A program made the position numbers and the translations under genes. A stretch of 10,621 nucleotides of DNA, from NCBI GenBank assembly GCA_008933045.1, contig WBXJ01000090.1, positions 1-10,621 on the forward strand, given 5' to 3'. A model generated the notes under the pieces. That model worked only from the letters and a program-made list of their open reading frames with translations, did not search any database and was not told the DNA's origin. Source of the DNA: Verrucomicrobiota bacterium (lineage in GTDB: Bacteria; Verrucomicrobiota; Verrucomicrobiia; Limisphaerales; SXQI01). Shown one piece after another: positions 1 through 6,953 of the stretch; position 1 is the stretch's first letter; every line of letters starts with the position of its first letter.

Positions 1-1262
1 ACCAACAACAACGTGACTGGGAGCGTCCATCGCCAGTGGCTGCCGAGCTTCCCGGTCGTATCCTTCACGTCGTGGTAAGCGACACCGAAAAAGAAGAAGA
101 GCGCGTAGTAAACGAAGACATGCGGCATCGGAAGTATGCCCATGGACGTGTCGGGACCAAAGTCGCCATCCCCGGATCCCATGAACCACCCGGGAAACAT
201 CGTCAGCGGAACCAGCCAAAGCAATGTCGTTGGCGACAAGGTCAACCAAGCAGGAGTGGTTTTCCAACCCAGCTTATCCGCCACAAGCGCATAGAGGCAG
301 AAGATTCCAACCAACCACACGAGGAACCAGAGGAACCATACTAGAATGAACACCGGAAATTCGGTGAGCCCCTTGTAAATCTCAGCGAGTCTGGAGGGTG
401 CGGTTGAAGGTTGAGCACTGGAACCCGTCACGTCCTTTGCCCCGGAGGATTTGAGCTGTTCGATGATTCTCTCGCGACCCTTCAGGACTTTCTCTTTATC
501 GGCAGGAAGCCTCAGGGCACCCGCGATGTACTGAACGACTTCAAAGCTTTGCATAGCACTTTTCAACGGGGATTCGCCCGAGAAGCTGGAGGCATTCACA
601 TCGGCACCGTTTTGGACTAATAGATCAACAACGTCAGCCTCGCCCATGAAGGCCGCGGCGTGCAAGGCAGTGCCGCCGTCGCGATTGCGGTCCATCACTT
701 TGGCCCCTCGCTCGATGAGGATGGCGGCGAGATCCTTCTGCCCCGTCAGGGCGGCCCAGGTCAAAGGCGTTGTCCCATACGAGGCATGCGAATTTGTAAG
801 CGCGCCGGGCACTTTGAGGTGTTCGTCCAAGGCTCTGGCATCGCCCCGTAGGATCGCTGACCAGATATTGGCTGAGGCAGGCTCCGCAGCCTTGGATATT
901 TGGTTTCGGTTCGACGCGAAGTTGCTGGCCAAGATCATCGCCGGGACGATCGTGAATAGTCCCAGAAGACAGGGGATTAGAACGCGCCGGAAACGATGCC
1001 AAATCAGCGCCTTCAGGCCCTTCTGTCGCCAGAGCATGGCCGTGAAGAAGCCACTAACCAGCATGAACAACTGCATCCGGAACCCATGGACGAAGTCCTG
1101 GAAGATATAGGCGACTTTGCTCTGGCTGAGATCCTGCACAAGCCAGGGGAATCCCAAGGCAAATGAGAGGGCAACGTGGTAGGCGATGCCAAGCAGCATG
1201 GCAAAGGCCCGGAGTGCGTCGAGGTCATGCCGACGTTCGTTCGGTATTAAAGAGGTCCTCAT
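1..1262 (-). CDS. Acyltransferase-3 family membrane protein with an ankyrin-repeat domain in a loop (C-terminus outside window)
   Basis: This frame is open from an ATG at 1262 to the window edge (420 codons, no stop), so the C-terminus is missing. The N-terminus (RRHDLDALRAFAMLLGIAYH) fits acyltransferase-3 proteins (OafA/NodL/OpgC type), which transfer acyl groups from the cytoplasm to envelope glycans. R18 and H29 form the R-X10-H motif of the family's first membrane helix, and 'LFMLVSGFF' (65-73) is also typical. Predicted membrane segments lie near 18-38, 58-76, 93-113, 302-328, 340-360 and 380-397. Between the third and fourth sits a soluble insert (about 130-275) with ankyrin units such as 'DGGTALHAAAFMGEADVV'. 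The basic stretch 79-94 between helices 2 and 3 should be cytoplasmic, so the insert is inferred to face the periplasm. It starts 7 bp after the ankyrin lipoprotein gene and has only a weak ribosome site (GAAG), suggesting translational coupling. The family call is firm; the substrate is unknown. Confidence 0.85.
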   Translation of the reverse strand, partial: MRTSLIPNERRHDLDALRAFAMLLGIAYHVALSFALGFPWLVQDLSQSKVAYIFQDFVHGFRMQLFMLVSGFFTAMLWRQKGLKALIWHRFRRVLIPCLLGLFTIVPAMILASNFASNRNQISKAAEPASANIWSAILRGDARALDEHLKVPGALTNSHASYGTTPLTWAALTGQKDLAAILIERGAKVMDRNRDGGTALHAAAFMGEADVVDLLVQNGADVNASSFSGESPLKSAMQSFEVVQYIAGALRLPADKEKVLKGRERIIEQLKSSGAKDVTGSSAQPSTAPSRLAEIYKGLTEFPVFILVWFLWFLVWLVGIFCLYALVADKLGWKTTPAWLTLSPTTLLWLVPLTMFPGWFMGSGDGDFGPDTSMGILPMPHVFVYYALFFFFGVAYHDVKDTTGKLGSHWRWTLPVTLLL

Positions 1263-1269
1263 CTTCAAG

Positions 1270-1794
1270 CTATCGCAACAGTTTCGCGATTTCCGGACGC
1301 GTGACTTTGATTTGTTCGTAGTCTAGTTTCAAGCCCACGGGTCCGAGCGCGGCCTGCAACAGGTCGTAGATGCCTTTGACTTCATCAAAAGAACCCGCGA
1401 CGGAATCCAGCGCCGTGGCTCCGGCGTAGTTCTTGGCGTTCTTGTCCGCGCCATGGTCCAAGAGTGCCCGGACGATTTCGGCGCGGCAGAGGAAAGCGGC
1501 GGTCATAAGGGGCGTACCGCCATCCTTGGCCCGGGAGTTCAGATCCGCCCCAGCCTGAATCAAGGCCCGGGCCGCCGCAATCTGGCCAAACGCCGCCGCC
1601 GTGTTCAACGGGCTGCCTCCGCTGTCCGGCGCTTTTTCGTTCAGATTCGAGCCGGCTTTGATGTGCTGTTGAATGGCCTCCAGGTTCCCGGTTCGGGTCG
1701 CATCTTGGATGCTGATGGCCGGCGGCGTGGATTTGGAGCACCCTGCGAGCAAGGCGAGCAACAACAGGTGCGTGGAGAGTGTCTTTATTTTCAT
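1270..1794 (-). CDS. Ankyrin-repeat lipoprotein
   Basis: A 174-residue protein with a lipoprotein signal: K2 and K4, a hydrophobic stretch at 6-17, then the lipobox LAGC with lipidated Cys19. Residue +2 is Ser rather than Asp, which by the E. coli rule would favour the outer membrane. Residues about 29-145 form three to four ankyrin units (for example 'GGSPLNTAAAFGQIAAARAL' and 'DGGTPLMTAAFLCRAEIVRA', then 'LLDHGADKNAKNYAGATALD'). Ankyrin repeats mediate protein-protein contacts and have no enzymatic role. The C-terminal 30 residues are not recognised. It is the first gene of a unit with the ankyrin-containing acyltransferase, and its ankyrin region aligns collinearly with the insert in that enzyme, so the two probably act together (inference). 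An AGGA lies 2 nt before the ATG, which is very close for a ribosome site. Confidence 0.88.
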   Translation of the reverse strand: MKIKTLSTHLLLLALLAGCSKSTPPAISIQDATRTGNLEAIQQHIKAGSNLNEKAPDSGGSPLNTAAAFGQIAAARALIQAGADLNSRAKDGGTPLMTAAFLCRAEIVRALLDHGADKNAKNYAGATALDSVAGSFDEVKGIYDLLQAALGPVGLKLDYEQIKVTRPEIAKLLR

Positions 1795-1820
1795 TTCCTA
1801 AAATTCAACGCACAGGAGTC
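1781..1820. repeat. Imperfect 60-bp-period tandem repeat, copy A (covers the lipoprotein start codon)
   Basis: This stretch matches 1841-1880 at an offset of exactly 60 bp, with 33 of 40 bases identical by direct comparison. Copy A contains the first codons and ribosome-site region of the ankyrin lipoprotein. It reads TGTCTTTATTTTCATTTC on the plus strand around the start codon. Confidence 0.8.
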
Positions 1821-1957
1821 GATAATACTGACAACGATGTGTCTTTATTTTTATTTCGTCAAGTTCAACGGACGGCAGTCGAGAGATGAAAGCGCTGTCC
1901 CCAATTTTTGTGATGTGACAAACGATTTACATTCAGTAGGATCGTGATCGAATAATC
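1795..1957. other. Divergent intergenic region with candidate promoter
   Basis: A 163-bp spacer lies between the divergently transcribed lipoprotein and pseudopilin-like genes, so promoters for both directions should be here. On the minus strand a TATTAT at 1827-1822 would be a fair -10 box with a leader of about 20 nt to the lipoprotein ATG, but no good -35 box is seen at the right distance. On the plus side no convincing promoter or ribosome site precedes the ATG at 1958; the nearest AGGA is about 16 nt away. Confidence 0.35.
1841..1880. repeat. Imperfect 60-bp-period tandem repeat, copy B (degenerate copy of the start region)
   Basis: This is the second copy of the repeat at 1781-1820. 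The position equivalent to the lipoprotein's ATG reads ATA on the minus strand, and the AGGA before it is lost, so this copy cannot start the protein in the same way. It looks like a decayed duplication of the gene's 5' end. Confidence 0.75.
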
Positions 1958-2803
1958 ATGAATCCAAACTTTTCCAAAAGACCTGCTGGTTTCACCTTGA
2001 TCGAGTTGCTCGTTGTTATTGCGATTATTGCAATTCTTGCCGGGATGCTGCTCCCTGCGCTTTCTCGGGCGAAACTCAAAGCCACCCTTGCTGCTTGCCT
2101 CGGTAATGAGCGTCAGATCATTCTGGGTTGGCAACTCTACGCGGAAGATTTCGGTGGTGGCATCCTTGCCTACCAAGCCAAGGATGACAACGGGGCAACG
2201 GTGGATCACCCCGCTGGTGGGCTTTGGCGAGGACCCATGCCAGGACCCGACCTGCCCGCTGGAATCACCGAAACGGAAGCCATGCGGCGCGTTACTGATG
2301 GGTTCAAAAAATCCATCATCTTCAAGTATTGTTCGGCGATCGGTGCTTTTCACTGCCCAGGAGATCTCCGCACCAAACGCCTTAAGCCTGGTAAAGGTTG
2401 GGCCTATGACAGTTATTCAAAGACCGATGGTATGAACGGCGGTGGTTGGGGTGGAATTAAGGTTTATACCAAAGACGCTCAAATCACCCAACCCTCCAGT
2501 TCGATCGTTTTTGTCGAGGAAGCGGATCCGCGGAGTTACAACGCGGGAACTTGGGTCATTGATGTGAATCCCCCCGGGTGGGTGGATACCTTCGCAATTT
2601 TCCACGGTTCTGCCAGCACTTTTGCCTTCGCGGACGGACATGTCGAAGGTCACAAGTGGTTGGAGACTAGCACCATCAAGGCAGCCACAGATTCAAGTCG
2701 AGGCATCGCCAGCTTTTTTTGGGCTGGTGGAAACGGAAAGAATCCGGATTTTCGCTGGATCTACGAACGCTACCGCTATATCGGCTGGAAACCCCTGCCC
2801 TAA
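1958..2803 (+). CDS. Type II pseudopilin-like protein with H-X9-DG motif
   Basis: A 281-residue protein with a class III (prepilin) signal: a short basic leader ending in Gly11, then Phe12 and Glu16 (+5), followed by the hydrophobic helix 'IELLVVIAIIAILAGMLLPA'. Prepilin peptidase would cut between G11 and F12. The rest is a mostly beta/loop extracytoplasmic domain. Near the end His216 and Asp226-Gly227 form the H-X9-DG motif (FAFADGHVEGHKW), which marks a prepilin-like family greatly expanded in Verrucomicrobia and Planctomycetes. The roles of these proteins are mostly unknown; some may join type II secretion or type IV pilus-like fibres. No other secretion genes are in view, so this is likely an orphan member. 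It is 111 bp upstream of the PQQ-like propeller gene on the same strand. No clear ribosome site is seen, but the signal starts just after this ATG, which supports the start. Confidence 0.92.
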   Translation: MNPNFSKRPAGFTLIELLVVIAIIAILAGMLLPALSRAKLKATLAACLGNERQIILGWQLYAEDFGGGILAYQAKDDNGATVDHPAGGLWRGPMPGPDLPAGITETEAMRRVTDGFKKSIIFKYCSAIGAFHCPGDLRTKRLKPGKGWAYDSYSKTDGMNGGGWGGIKVYTKDAQITQPSSSIVFVEEADPRSYNAGTWVIDVNPPGWVDTFAIFHGSASTFAFADGHVEGHKWLETSTIKAATDSSRGIASFFWAGGNGKNPDFRWIYERYRYIGWKPLP

Positions 2804-2914
2804 CCCCGAATTTTGCGTCGTCCGTTGATCTGAGAACCCGAACCTTAGAAACTTTCCGAAGAACTTTTTGGGAAGCTGGTTGAAGGATGATCTGGGACTT
2901 GCTAGTTTGCAGGG

Positions 2915-4225
2915 ATGTCCTTTCCTAACCTTGTCCGTCACGTTATTTGCTCCTCCATCCTCGTTGCGAGTTTTTCGCTTTCGGCTGGAGATTCTTGGCC
3001 TCAATTCCGTGGTCCTCTGGGCGACGGTGTCTCAGATTCCACTGGCCTGCCTCTGCAATGGTCAGAAAATGAGCATGTCGCGTGGAAAACTCCGATCCAC
3101 GGGCGGGCGTGGTCCTGTCCGGTCATTCTTGGCGGTCAAATCTGGGTCACAACGGCCACGGAAGACGGTCAACAATTGTTCGCGGTTTGCGTCGATGCAA
3201 TGTCTGGAAAAATCGTCCACGATCTCAAACTGTTCACAGTCGAGAAACCCCAATTCGCACATAAGTTTAACACCCACGCATCGCCGACTCCTGTCCTTGA
3301 GAAAGGCCGAGCATACGTCACTTTTGGTGCAGCAGGAACCGCCTGTCTCGATTCCGTCACCGGAAAGATTCTTTGGGAACGGCGGGACATTGAATGCAAC
3401 CATTATCGAGGTGCGGGATCATCTCCGATTATTTTTGAAAATCTGTTGATCATGAATTTTGATGGAAGCGACCACCAATTCATCATCGCATTAGACAAAA
3501 GGACGGGGAAAACCGTCTGGCGTCGAAATCGCTCGATCGATTACAAGGATTTGGGGGCCGATGGCAAGCCCGAGAGTGAAGGCGATTGGAGAAAAGCATT
3601 CGCCACACCCCATGTCGCGATGATCTCTGGAAAACCGCAGCTTCTGAGTCAAGGCGCGAAAGCCGCTTATGCCTATGAACCTCGCACCGGAGTCGAACTC
3701 TGGCAGGTCGAGGAACGCACCAGTCATTCCGCCGGTACGCGGCCTGTTTTAGGCGACGGTTTAGTGTTTATTCCTTCGGGTTTTTCGAGTGGTCAGGTCA
3801 TGGCAATCCAACCTGGAAAAAGCGGCGAAGTGATCGATGCAAACGCGACAACTCAACCCACGACTCAGTTGCGCATTGCTTGGAAAAGCAAACGCAACGT
3901 GCCCAAAAAGCCATCGTTGATTTTCGTCAATAAACTGTTGTTTGGTATCGATGACAATGGAGTCGCCACCTGCTGGGAACCTAAAACTGGGGAGAGCCTC
4001 TGGAATGAACGCATTGGGGGTAATTACTCCGCTGCTCCGATCGCAGCCGAAGGCAGGATTTATTTTAGCAGCGAGGAAGGCAAAGTGACAGTAGTCGCCG
4101 CGAACCGAGAGTTCAAAAAACTCAGTGAAAATCAACTTGGAGATGGATTCATGTCATCCCCTGCGGTAATCAACCACGCACTCATTCTCCGGAGTCGCAC
4201 GCATTTATACCGGATCCAAAACTAG
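2915..4225 (+). CDS. Secreted PQQ-like beta-propeller repeat protein
   Basis: A 436-residue protein with an N-terminal signal peptide (hydrophobic 9-23, likely cut near SLSAG, residues 21-25). The mature protein opens with 'WPQFRGPLGDGVSDSTGLPL', a hallmark of PQQ-like (BamB/quinoprotein-dehydrogenase-type) propellers common in Planctomycetes and Verrucomicrobia. Blade motifs of the A-x-D-x-x-T-G-K-x-x-W type recur at about 91-101 (VCVDAMSGKIV), 142-154 (TACLDSVTGKILW), 190-202 (IALDKRTGKTVW), 251-263 (YAYEPRTGVELW) and 351-363 (TCWEPKTGESLW). Such proteins act outside the cytoplasm. Most have no known enzymatic activity and may be scaffolds or sugar-related enzymes, so no substrate is claimed. 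AGGG abuts the ATG too closely to be a usual ribosome site. A TTGAAG/TAGTTT pair 17 bp apart (2880-2908) would place transcription start almost at the ATG, so leaderless expression is possible but unproven. Confidence 0.9.
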   Translation: MSFPNLVRHVICSSILVASFSLSAGDSWPQFRGPLGDGVSDSTGLPLQWSENEHVAWKTPIHGRAWSCPVILGGQIWVTTATEDGQQLFAVCVDAMSGKIVHDLKLFTVEKPQFAHKFNTHASPTPVLEKGRAYVTFGAAGTACLDSVTGKILWERRDIECNHYRGAGSSPIIFENLLIMNFDGSDHQFIIALDKRTGKTVWRRNRSIDYKDLGADGKPESEGDWRKAFATPHVAMISGKPQLLSQGAKAAYAYEPRTGVELWQVEERTSHSAGTRPVLGDGLVFIPSGFSSGQVMAIQPGKSGEVIDANATTQPTTQLRIAWKSKRNVPKKPSLIFVNKLLFGIDDNGVATCWEPKTGESLWNERIGGNYSAAPIAAEGRIYFSSEEGKVTVVAANREFKKLSENQLGDGFMSSPAVINHALILRSRTHLYRIQN

Positions 4226-4230
4226 AAAAC

Positions 4231-5616
4231 TCAGCGCACGTAAATCGGGTTGGAGAAAATCCATGGTCGTAATTCCCCATCCAACCTCAGCCAAGCCTCG
4301 ATGCGATAAACCCCAGGTGTCTTGAGACTAAACGCGAAATCCGACTTCCCATCGCCTGTTGCAATTTCCTCTCCACGAAGGAGCAGTCGCACATGAGCAG
4401 GTAACGGAAAAGTGGCGGCCAGTGTCAACCCGTCCACTAGCATGACTTCATCCCCCATTTTTGCCACCGATTTGCCCGCGCCTGTGACCGCCTCAAAGCT
4501 GAACCCCGTGGAATCACACATCCAATCGTGCCCAACATAGACATGGCCGGCTTTGACAGCAGTGCGTAAAGCGGCCTCGTCAAGCGTCGGCGCAAGCACA
4601 TGGGTGCTCACGTTTTTGAAGGATCGATGATAAGGATCCAAATCCACTCGGGCTAAAATGTCTCCCGGCTTTCGCCCTTGAGTCATTTGCTTGATGCCGG
4701 GTCGGAAAAGAGCAGTAACTTTTCGCATCTGATCATCCTGATCAACGATGGTGCCCAGTAGGACGGTCTCCGGATCAACCATCTTGATTACTAACACCTG
4801 ATTATGATGACAGTCATTGGCAGCAACACCCGTCAGTCTTTGAATTTGAGTGCCCGCGTCCCATTTTTCTAAATAAACTTGAGGATAGTCGCATTGGAAG
4901 GCGAGTAACTCATCGGGATAAAGCCGGACAGCTTCTTCAAGTTCTCCCAACGCTTTGGGGTCAGTCAGTTTCAACGCCAGCGTGAGCAGGGATGAGATAT
5001 CCCTCTTTGCATCCCAATGCCGATTATAAATTTCTAACCCCGTGAGACCCTCGATTGGATAGTCTGGTCGCTCCTCAATATGTGAGAGAAAAATCATTCC
5101 ATCACCAGCCGTCACGCTTTTCACAAACTCCGATCCCGTCTGTTGCATTTTGTCCAGAATCGACTGCATCGGATGAACCAAAAACCCGCCCGTCTCAGAC
5201 CCCGGGATGAACAACACGCCGTCCTTCATTCCCCGCCAGCGTCCCTCGATAAAATCTCGCGGCGGACGAAAATGATCCGACAGAAAAATAGCACTCACAC
5301 CAGCCTTCTTCGCCTCGGTCAACATCTCGGGCAACGTGCCCCCCGTATGCGCCGAATCCTCCGCGTGCGCATGAAAAATACATCGGTAATCATTCCAACC
5401 CGATGACGAAGCCCTTCCCTGACGCAACGCGTGGAGCCTTTGCACATCCTCATGGACAGCCTTCAACCGAACGAGAGAGAGCCGCTCGGTGTTGGAATAC
5501 TTTCTAGCAGGCAACCCGTTCGATCGAGTAAAGAACACACAGACACCGGCTATCAACACAGCCAAACTAATTAGCCCAAGCGTGGCTCGGAGTCTCTTCG
5601 ATGACACTCTGATCAT
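4231..5616 (-). CDS. Membrane-anchored PHP-domain metallohydrolase
   Basis: A 461-residue protein. A hydrophobic segment at about 12-30 after a basic N-terminus (KRLR) acts as membrane anchor or uncleaved signal. A PHP-type metal-dependent hydrolase domain covers about 75-275: H82-x-H84 with D87 (CIFHAHAEDSAHTGG), D114-H115 (AIFLSDHF), E141 (GSETGG), H179 (FLSHIEERPDYP), E195 (LEIYN) and D268-x-H270 (AANDCHHN). These match the usual PHP metal ligands. The family includes polymerase-associated phosphoesterases, histidinol phosphatase and CehA/McbA-type hydrolases. The C-terminal part (about 365-461) looks like an all-beta sandwich (AATFPLPAHVRLLLRGEE ... GVYRIEAWLRLDGE), as in other secreted CehA-like proteins. 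The substrate is unknown; an extracytoplasmic phosphoester or ester is plausible. The gene converges on the propeller gene with a 5-bp gap and diverges from the FKBP gene (112 bp). Confidence 0.85.
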   Translation of the reverse strand: MIRVSSKRLRATLGLISLAVLIAGVCVFFTRSNGLPARKYSNTERLSLVRLKAVHEDVQRLHALRQGRASSSGWNDYRCIFHAHAEDSAHTGGTLPEMLTEAKKAGVSAIFLSDHFRPPRDFIEGRWRGMKDGVLFIPGSETGGFLVHPMQSILDKMQQTGSEFVKSVTAGDGMIFLSHIEERPDYPIEGLTGLEIYNRHWDAKRDISSLLTLALKLTDPKALGELEEAVRLYPDELLAFQCDYPQVYLEKWDAGTQIQRLTGVAANDCHHNQVLVIKMVDPETVLLGTIVDQDDQMRKVTALFRPGIKQMTQGRKPGDILARVDLDPYHRSFKNVSTHVLAPTLDEAALRTAVKAGHVYVGHDWMCDSTGFSFEAVTGAGKSVAKMGDEVMLVDGLTLAATFPLPAHVRLLLRGEEIATGDGKSDFAFSLKTPGVYRIEAWLRLDGELRPWIFSNPIYVR

Positions 5617-5697
5617 GCAAACAACTCTCGTGTCCGCGAATAGCCTTTGTCAACAGGCTTCGGAACTTCCACAGTTACATTCCTGCGTATCACACTA

Positions 5698-5720
5698 TTG
5701 AATCGTCTGCTACCATTCAA
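5698..5720. promoter_or_regulatory. Inverted repeat just upstream of the FKBP start
   Basis: TTGAAT and ATTCAA are perfect 6-bp inverted arms separated by 11 bp, ending 8 bp before the FKBP start codon. It could be an operator or a small RNA hairpin at the 5' end. Arms this short can occur by chance. No Shine-Dalgarno sequence lies between it and the ATG. Confidence 0.25.
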
Positions 5721-5728
5721 AATATCAC

Positions 5729-6103
5729 ATGAGCCGCCAAAAACTGCCGTCGGGCCTGAAAATAAAAGATACCCAAGTCGGAACAGGAGCTGTCGCCGAA
5801 CGAGGAAAACTCGTCACGATCCATTACCGTTGCTGGCAGAATAAAGGCGAATCCTGCGGCAACTCTCACGAAACAGGACAACCCTACAGCTTCATCCTGG
5901 GCCGACGTCAGGCCATCGCTGGTCTAGAATACGGAGTCGAAGGGATGAAAATCGGTGGCATCCGGCAAATCGTCGTCAGTCCCCATCTGGCCTACGGCAA
6001 AAACAAAGTGGCCGGACTGCCAGCAAATGCAGCCCTGCGCTTTGAGATCGAGCTATTGAACATCCAAAGCCCCGACCCACACCAAATTCCTACCACAAAA
6101 TAA
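5729..6103 (+). CDS. FKBP-type peptidyl-prolyl cis-trans isomerase, divergent active site
   Basis: A 124-residue, single-domain FKBP with no signal peptide, so probably cytoplasmic. FKBPs catalyse cis-trans isomerisation of X-Pro bonds and help folding. The family pattern runs through the protein: 'LVTIHYRCW' (28-36), 'YSFILGRRQAIAGLEYGVEG' (53-72), 'MKIGGIRQIVVSPHLAYG' (73-90) and 'LPANAALRFEIELLNI' (97-112). Aligned by eye to human FKBP12, Y26, Y82 and F99 are kept (Y33, Y89, F105). The usual Phe-Asp pair (F36-D37) is Cys43-Gly44 and W59 is Leu66. The fold is secure, but activity may be weak or altered. The start fits the usual 'LPSGLKIKD' opening of the domain. It is divergent from the PHP gene; a link between the two is not established. 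Confidence 0.92.
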   Translation: MSRQKLPSGLKIKDTQVGTGAVAERGKLVTIHYRCWQNKGESCGNSHETGQPYSFILGRRQAIAGLEYGVEGMKIGGIRQIVVSPHLAYGKNKVAGLPANAALRFEIELLNIQSPDPHQIPTTK

Positions 6104-6314
6104 TCCGTTCCCGTTGCTGGCTCTTCAGCGATGTTTCGAATTTTTAATTGTTGCTCGTTTTTTCCTATACAGCAAGGAGCGAGTCTACTTTTACGGTAAA
6201 GATATCTCTTGCGTCGCTAACGCAGAATTCGTAAATTGTTTGTTTTACACTAATTTATTATCGACCGATGGTGACATGATACTGCGTGCAAAACCAAACA
6301 CTTAAAGGGTTTTA
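6104..6314. other. AT-rich intergenic region with possible promoter
   Basis: These 211 bp hold no convincing gene. The stretch is visibly more AT-rich than its neighbours. TGCGT-cgcta-ACGCA (6210-6224) could form a 5-bp hairpin but has no T-run directly after it. Candidate promoter pieces lie at 6236-6264 (TTGTTT, 17 bp, TATCGA) and GATACT at 6278-6283; none is strong. AAAGGG ends 5 nt before the ATG at 6315 and is a reasonable ribosome site for the next gene. Confidence 0.35.
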
Positions 6315-6953
6315 ATGCAAAAACAAAAAGGCACCACACCTGTCAGACACAAAGGACGGTTGATTTTTCTACCGCCCCTGCTCCTGATTTTTTTTATTTG
6401 TATCCTCCTCTCCGCACGCATTCACGCAAACCCAGCGACTTCCCAATTTACAGCGGCAGCCGATCTTGGGATCCCCGTGTTCGATACTGAAACAGGGACA
6501 CTCGCCGCGACAATTCGTGTCGGAAGAATTCAGCGGGATTACCAACGAAAGGGATTTTTTCGAATCGGCCTGTTGCCTTTGATTGTGGCACAGGATGTCT
6601 CCATTCACATTAAGGATGAGACGCAAATTCAACGAAACCTCGCGAATTTTGAAAACCGACTGCGATCCTCGACACAAGCCCTACCCTTCGAAATTCGACA
6701 CCTCCAAATCACGATTCAGGATCCACGCATTCCACTACTTGCTGCCGATTTAGCACGTCTCCAAGCGGATCGCTCTTGGGATCTTTTCACTGTCAAACTC
6801 CGCGTTGGTGAGGAAACCATGAAATTTCCTCGTGCTCAATTAGTGCTCACGACTTCCGGAGTTGAACTTCGAACTTTCGATCGATCCGTCAGCAAAGTGT
6901 TCAAGCTTTTTCCAACCTCTCGGTCTCAACATTCTACAAACCACAACCCATGA
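6315..6953 (+). CDS. Secreted or membrane-anchored protein of unknown function
   Basis: A 212-residue protein that I do not recognise. Basic residues (K3, K5, R11, K13, R15) precede a strong hydrophobic segment at 16-33. A likely signal-peptidase site follows Ala38 (ARIHA/NPATS), so the mature part is periplasmic or exported; an uncleaved anchor is also possible. Residues 40-190 alternate beta-like stretches (LAATIRVGRI, DVSIHI, IRHLQITIQDP, LFTVKLRVG, AQLVLTTSGVELRTF) with a charged, probably helical part (about 102-120 and 141-153). No catalytic motif is visible. The start is supported by AAAGGG 5 nt upstream. Its TGA overlaps the ATG of the giant repeat protein (ATGA), which implies an operon with translational coupling and suggests a helper or partner role for that surface protein (inference). 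Confidence 0.8.
   Translation: MQKQKGTTPVRHKGRLIFLPPLLLIFFICILLSARIHANPATSQFTAAADLGIPVFDTETGTLAATIRVGRIQRDYQRKGFFRIGLLPLIVAQDVSIHIKDETQIQRNLANFENRLRSSTQALPFEIRHLQITIQDPRIPLLAADLARLQADRSWDLFTVKLRVGEETMKFPRAQLVLTTSGVELRTFDRSVSKVFKLFPTSRSQHSTNHNP

Noticed and set aside
1..20. Resemblance of the first bases (ACCAACAACAACGTGAC) to 10577-10590 near the right end, possibly a terminal or direct repeat
   Set aside because: The match is short and made of simple AAC triplets, and each copy lies in a different coding context. Chance is the best explanation.
634..1110. Open frames on both strands overlapping the acyltransferase (646-1110 plus, 634-1002 minus, 1013-1228 minus)
   Set aside because: Their translations are rich in Arg, Ser and Pro and have no recognisable motif. 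The acyltransferase frame, open to the window edge, explains the region fully.
1453..2353. Frames 1453-1947 plus and 1865-2353 minus
   Set aside because: They lie antisense to the lipoprotein and to the pseudopilin-like gene and give no protein-like pattern.
2868..3449. A 193-residue plus-strand frame overlapping the start of the propeller gene
   Set aside because: It is an out-of-frame shadow. The propeller frame has a signal peptide and repeated PQQ-type motifs over its whole length.
6210..6224. Hairpin TGCGT-cgcta-ACGCA as a terminator for the FKBP gene
   Set aside because: It is over 100 bp past the stop, has only 5 base pairs and no T-run directly after it.
6114..6305. A 63-residue plus-strand frame in the AT-rich spacer
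   Set aside because: There is no ribosome site, no family-like pattern and an atypical composition, so the spacer is better read as non-coding.
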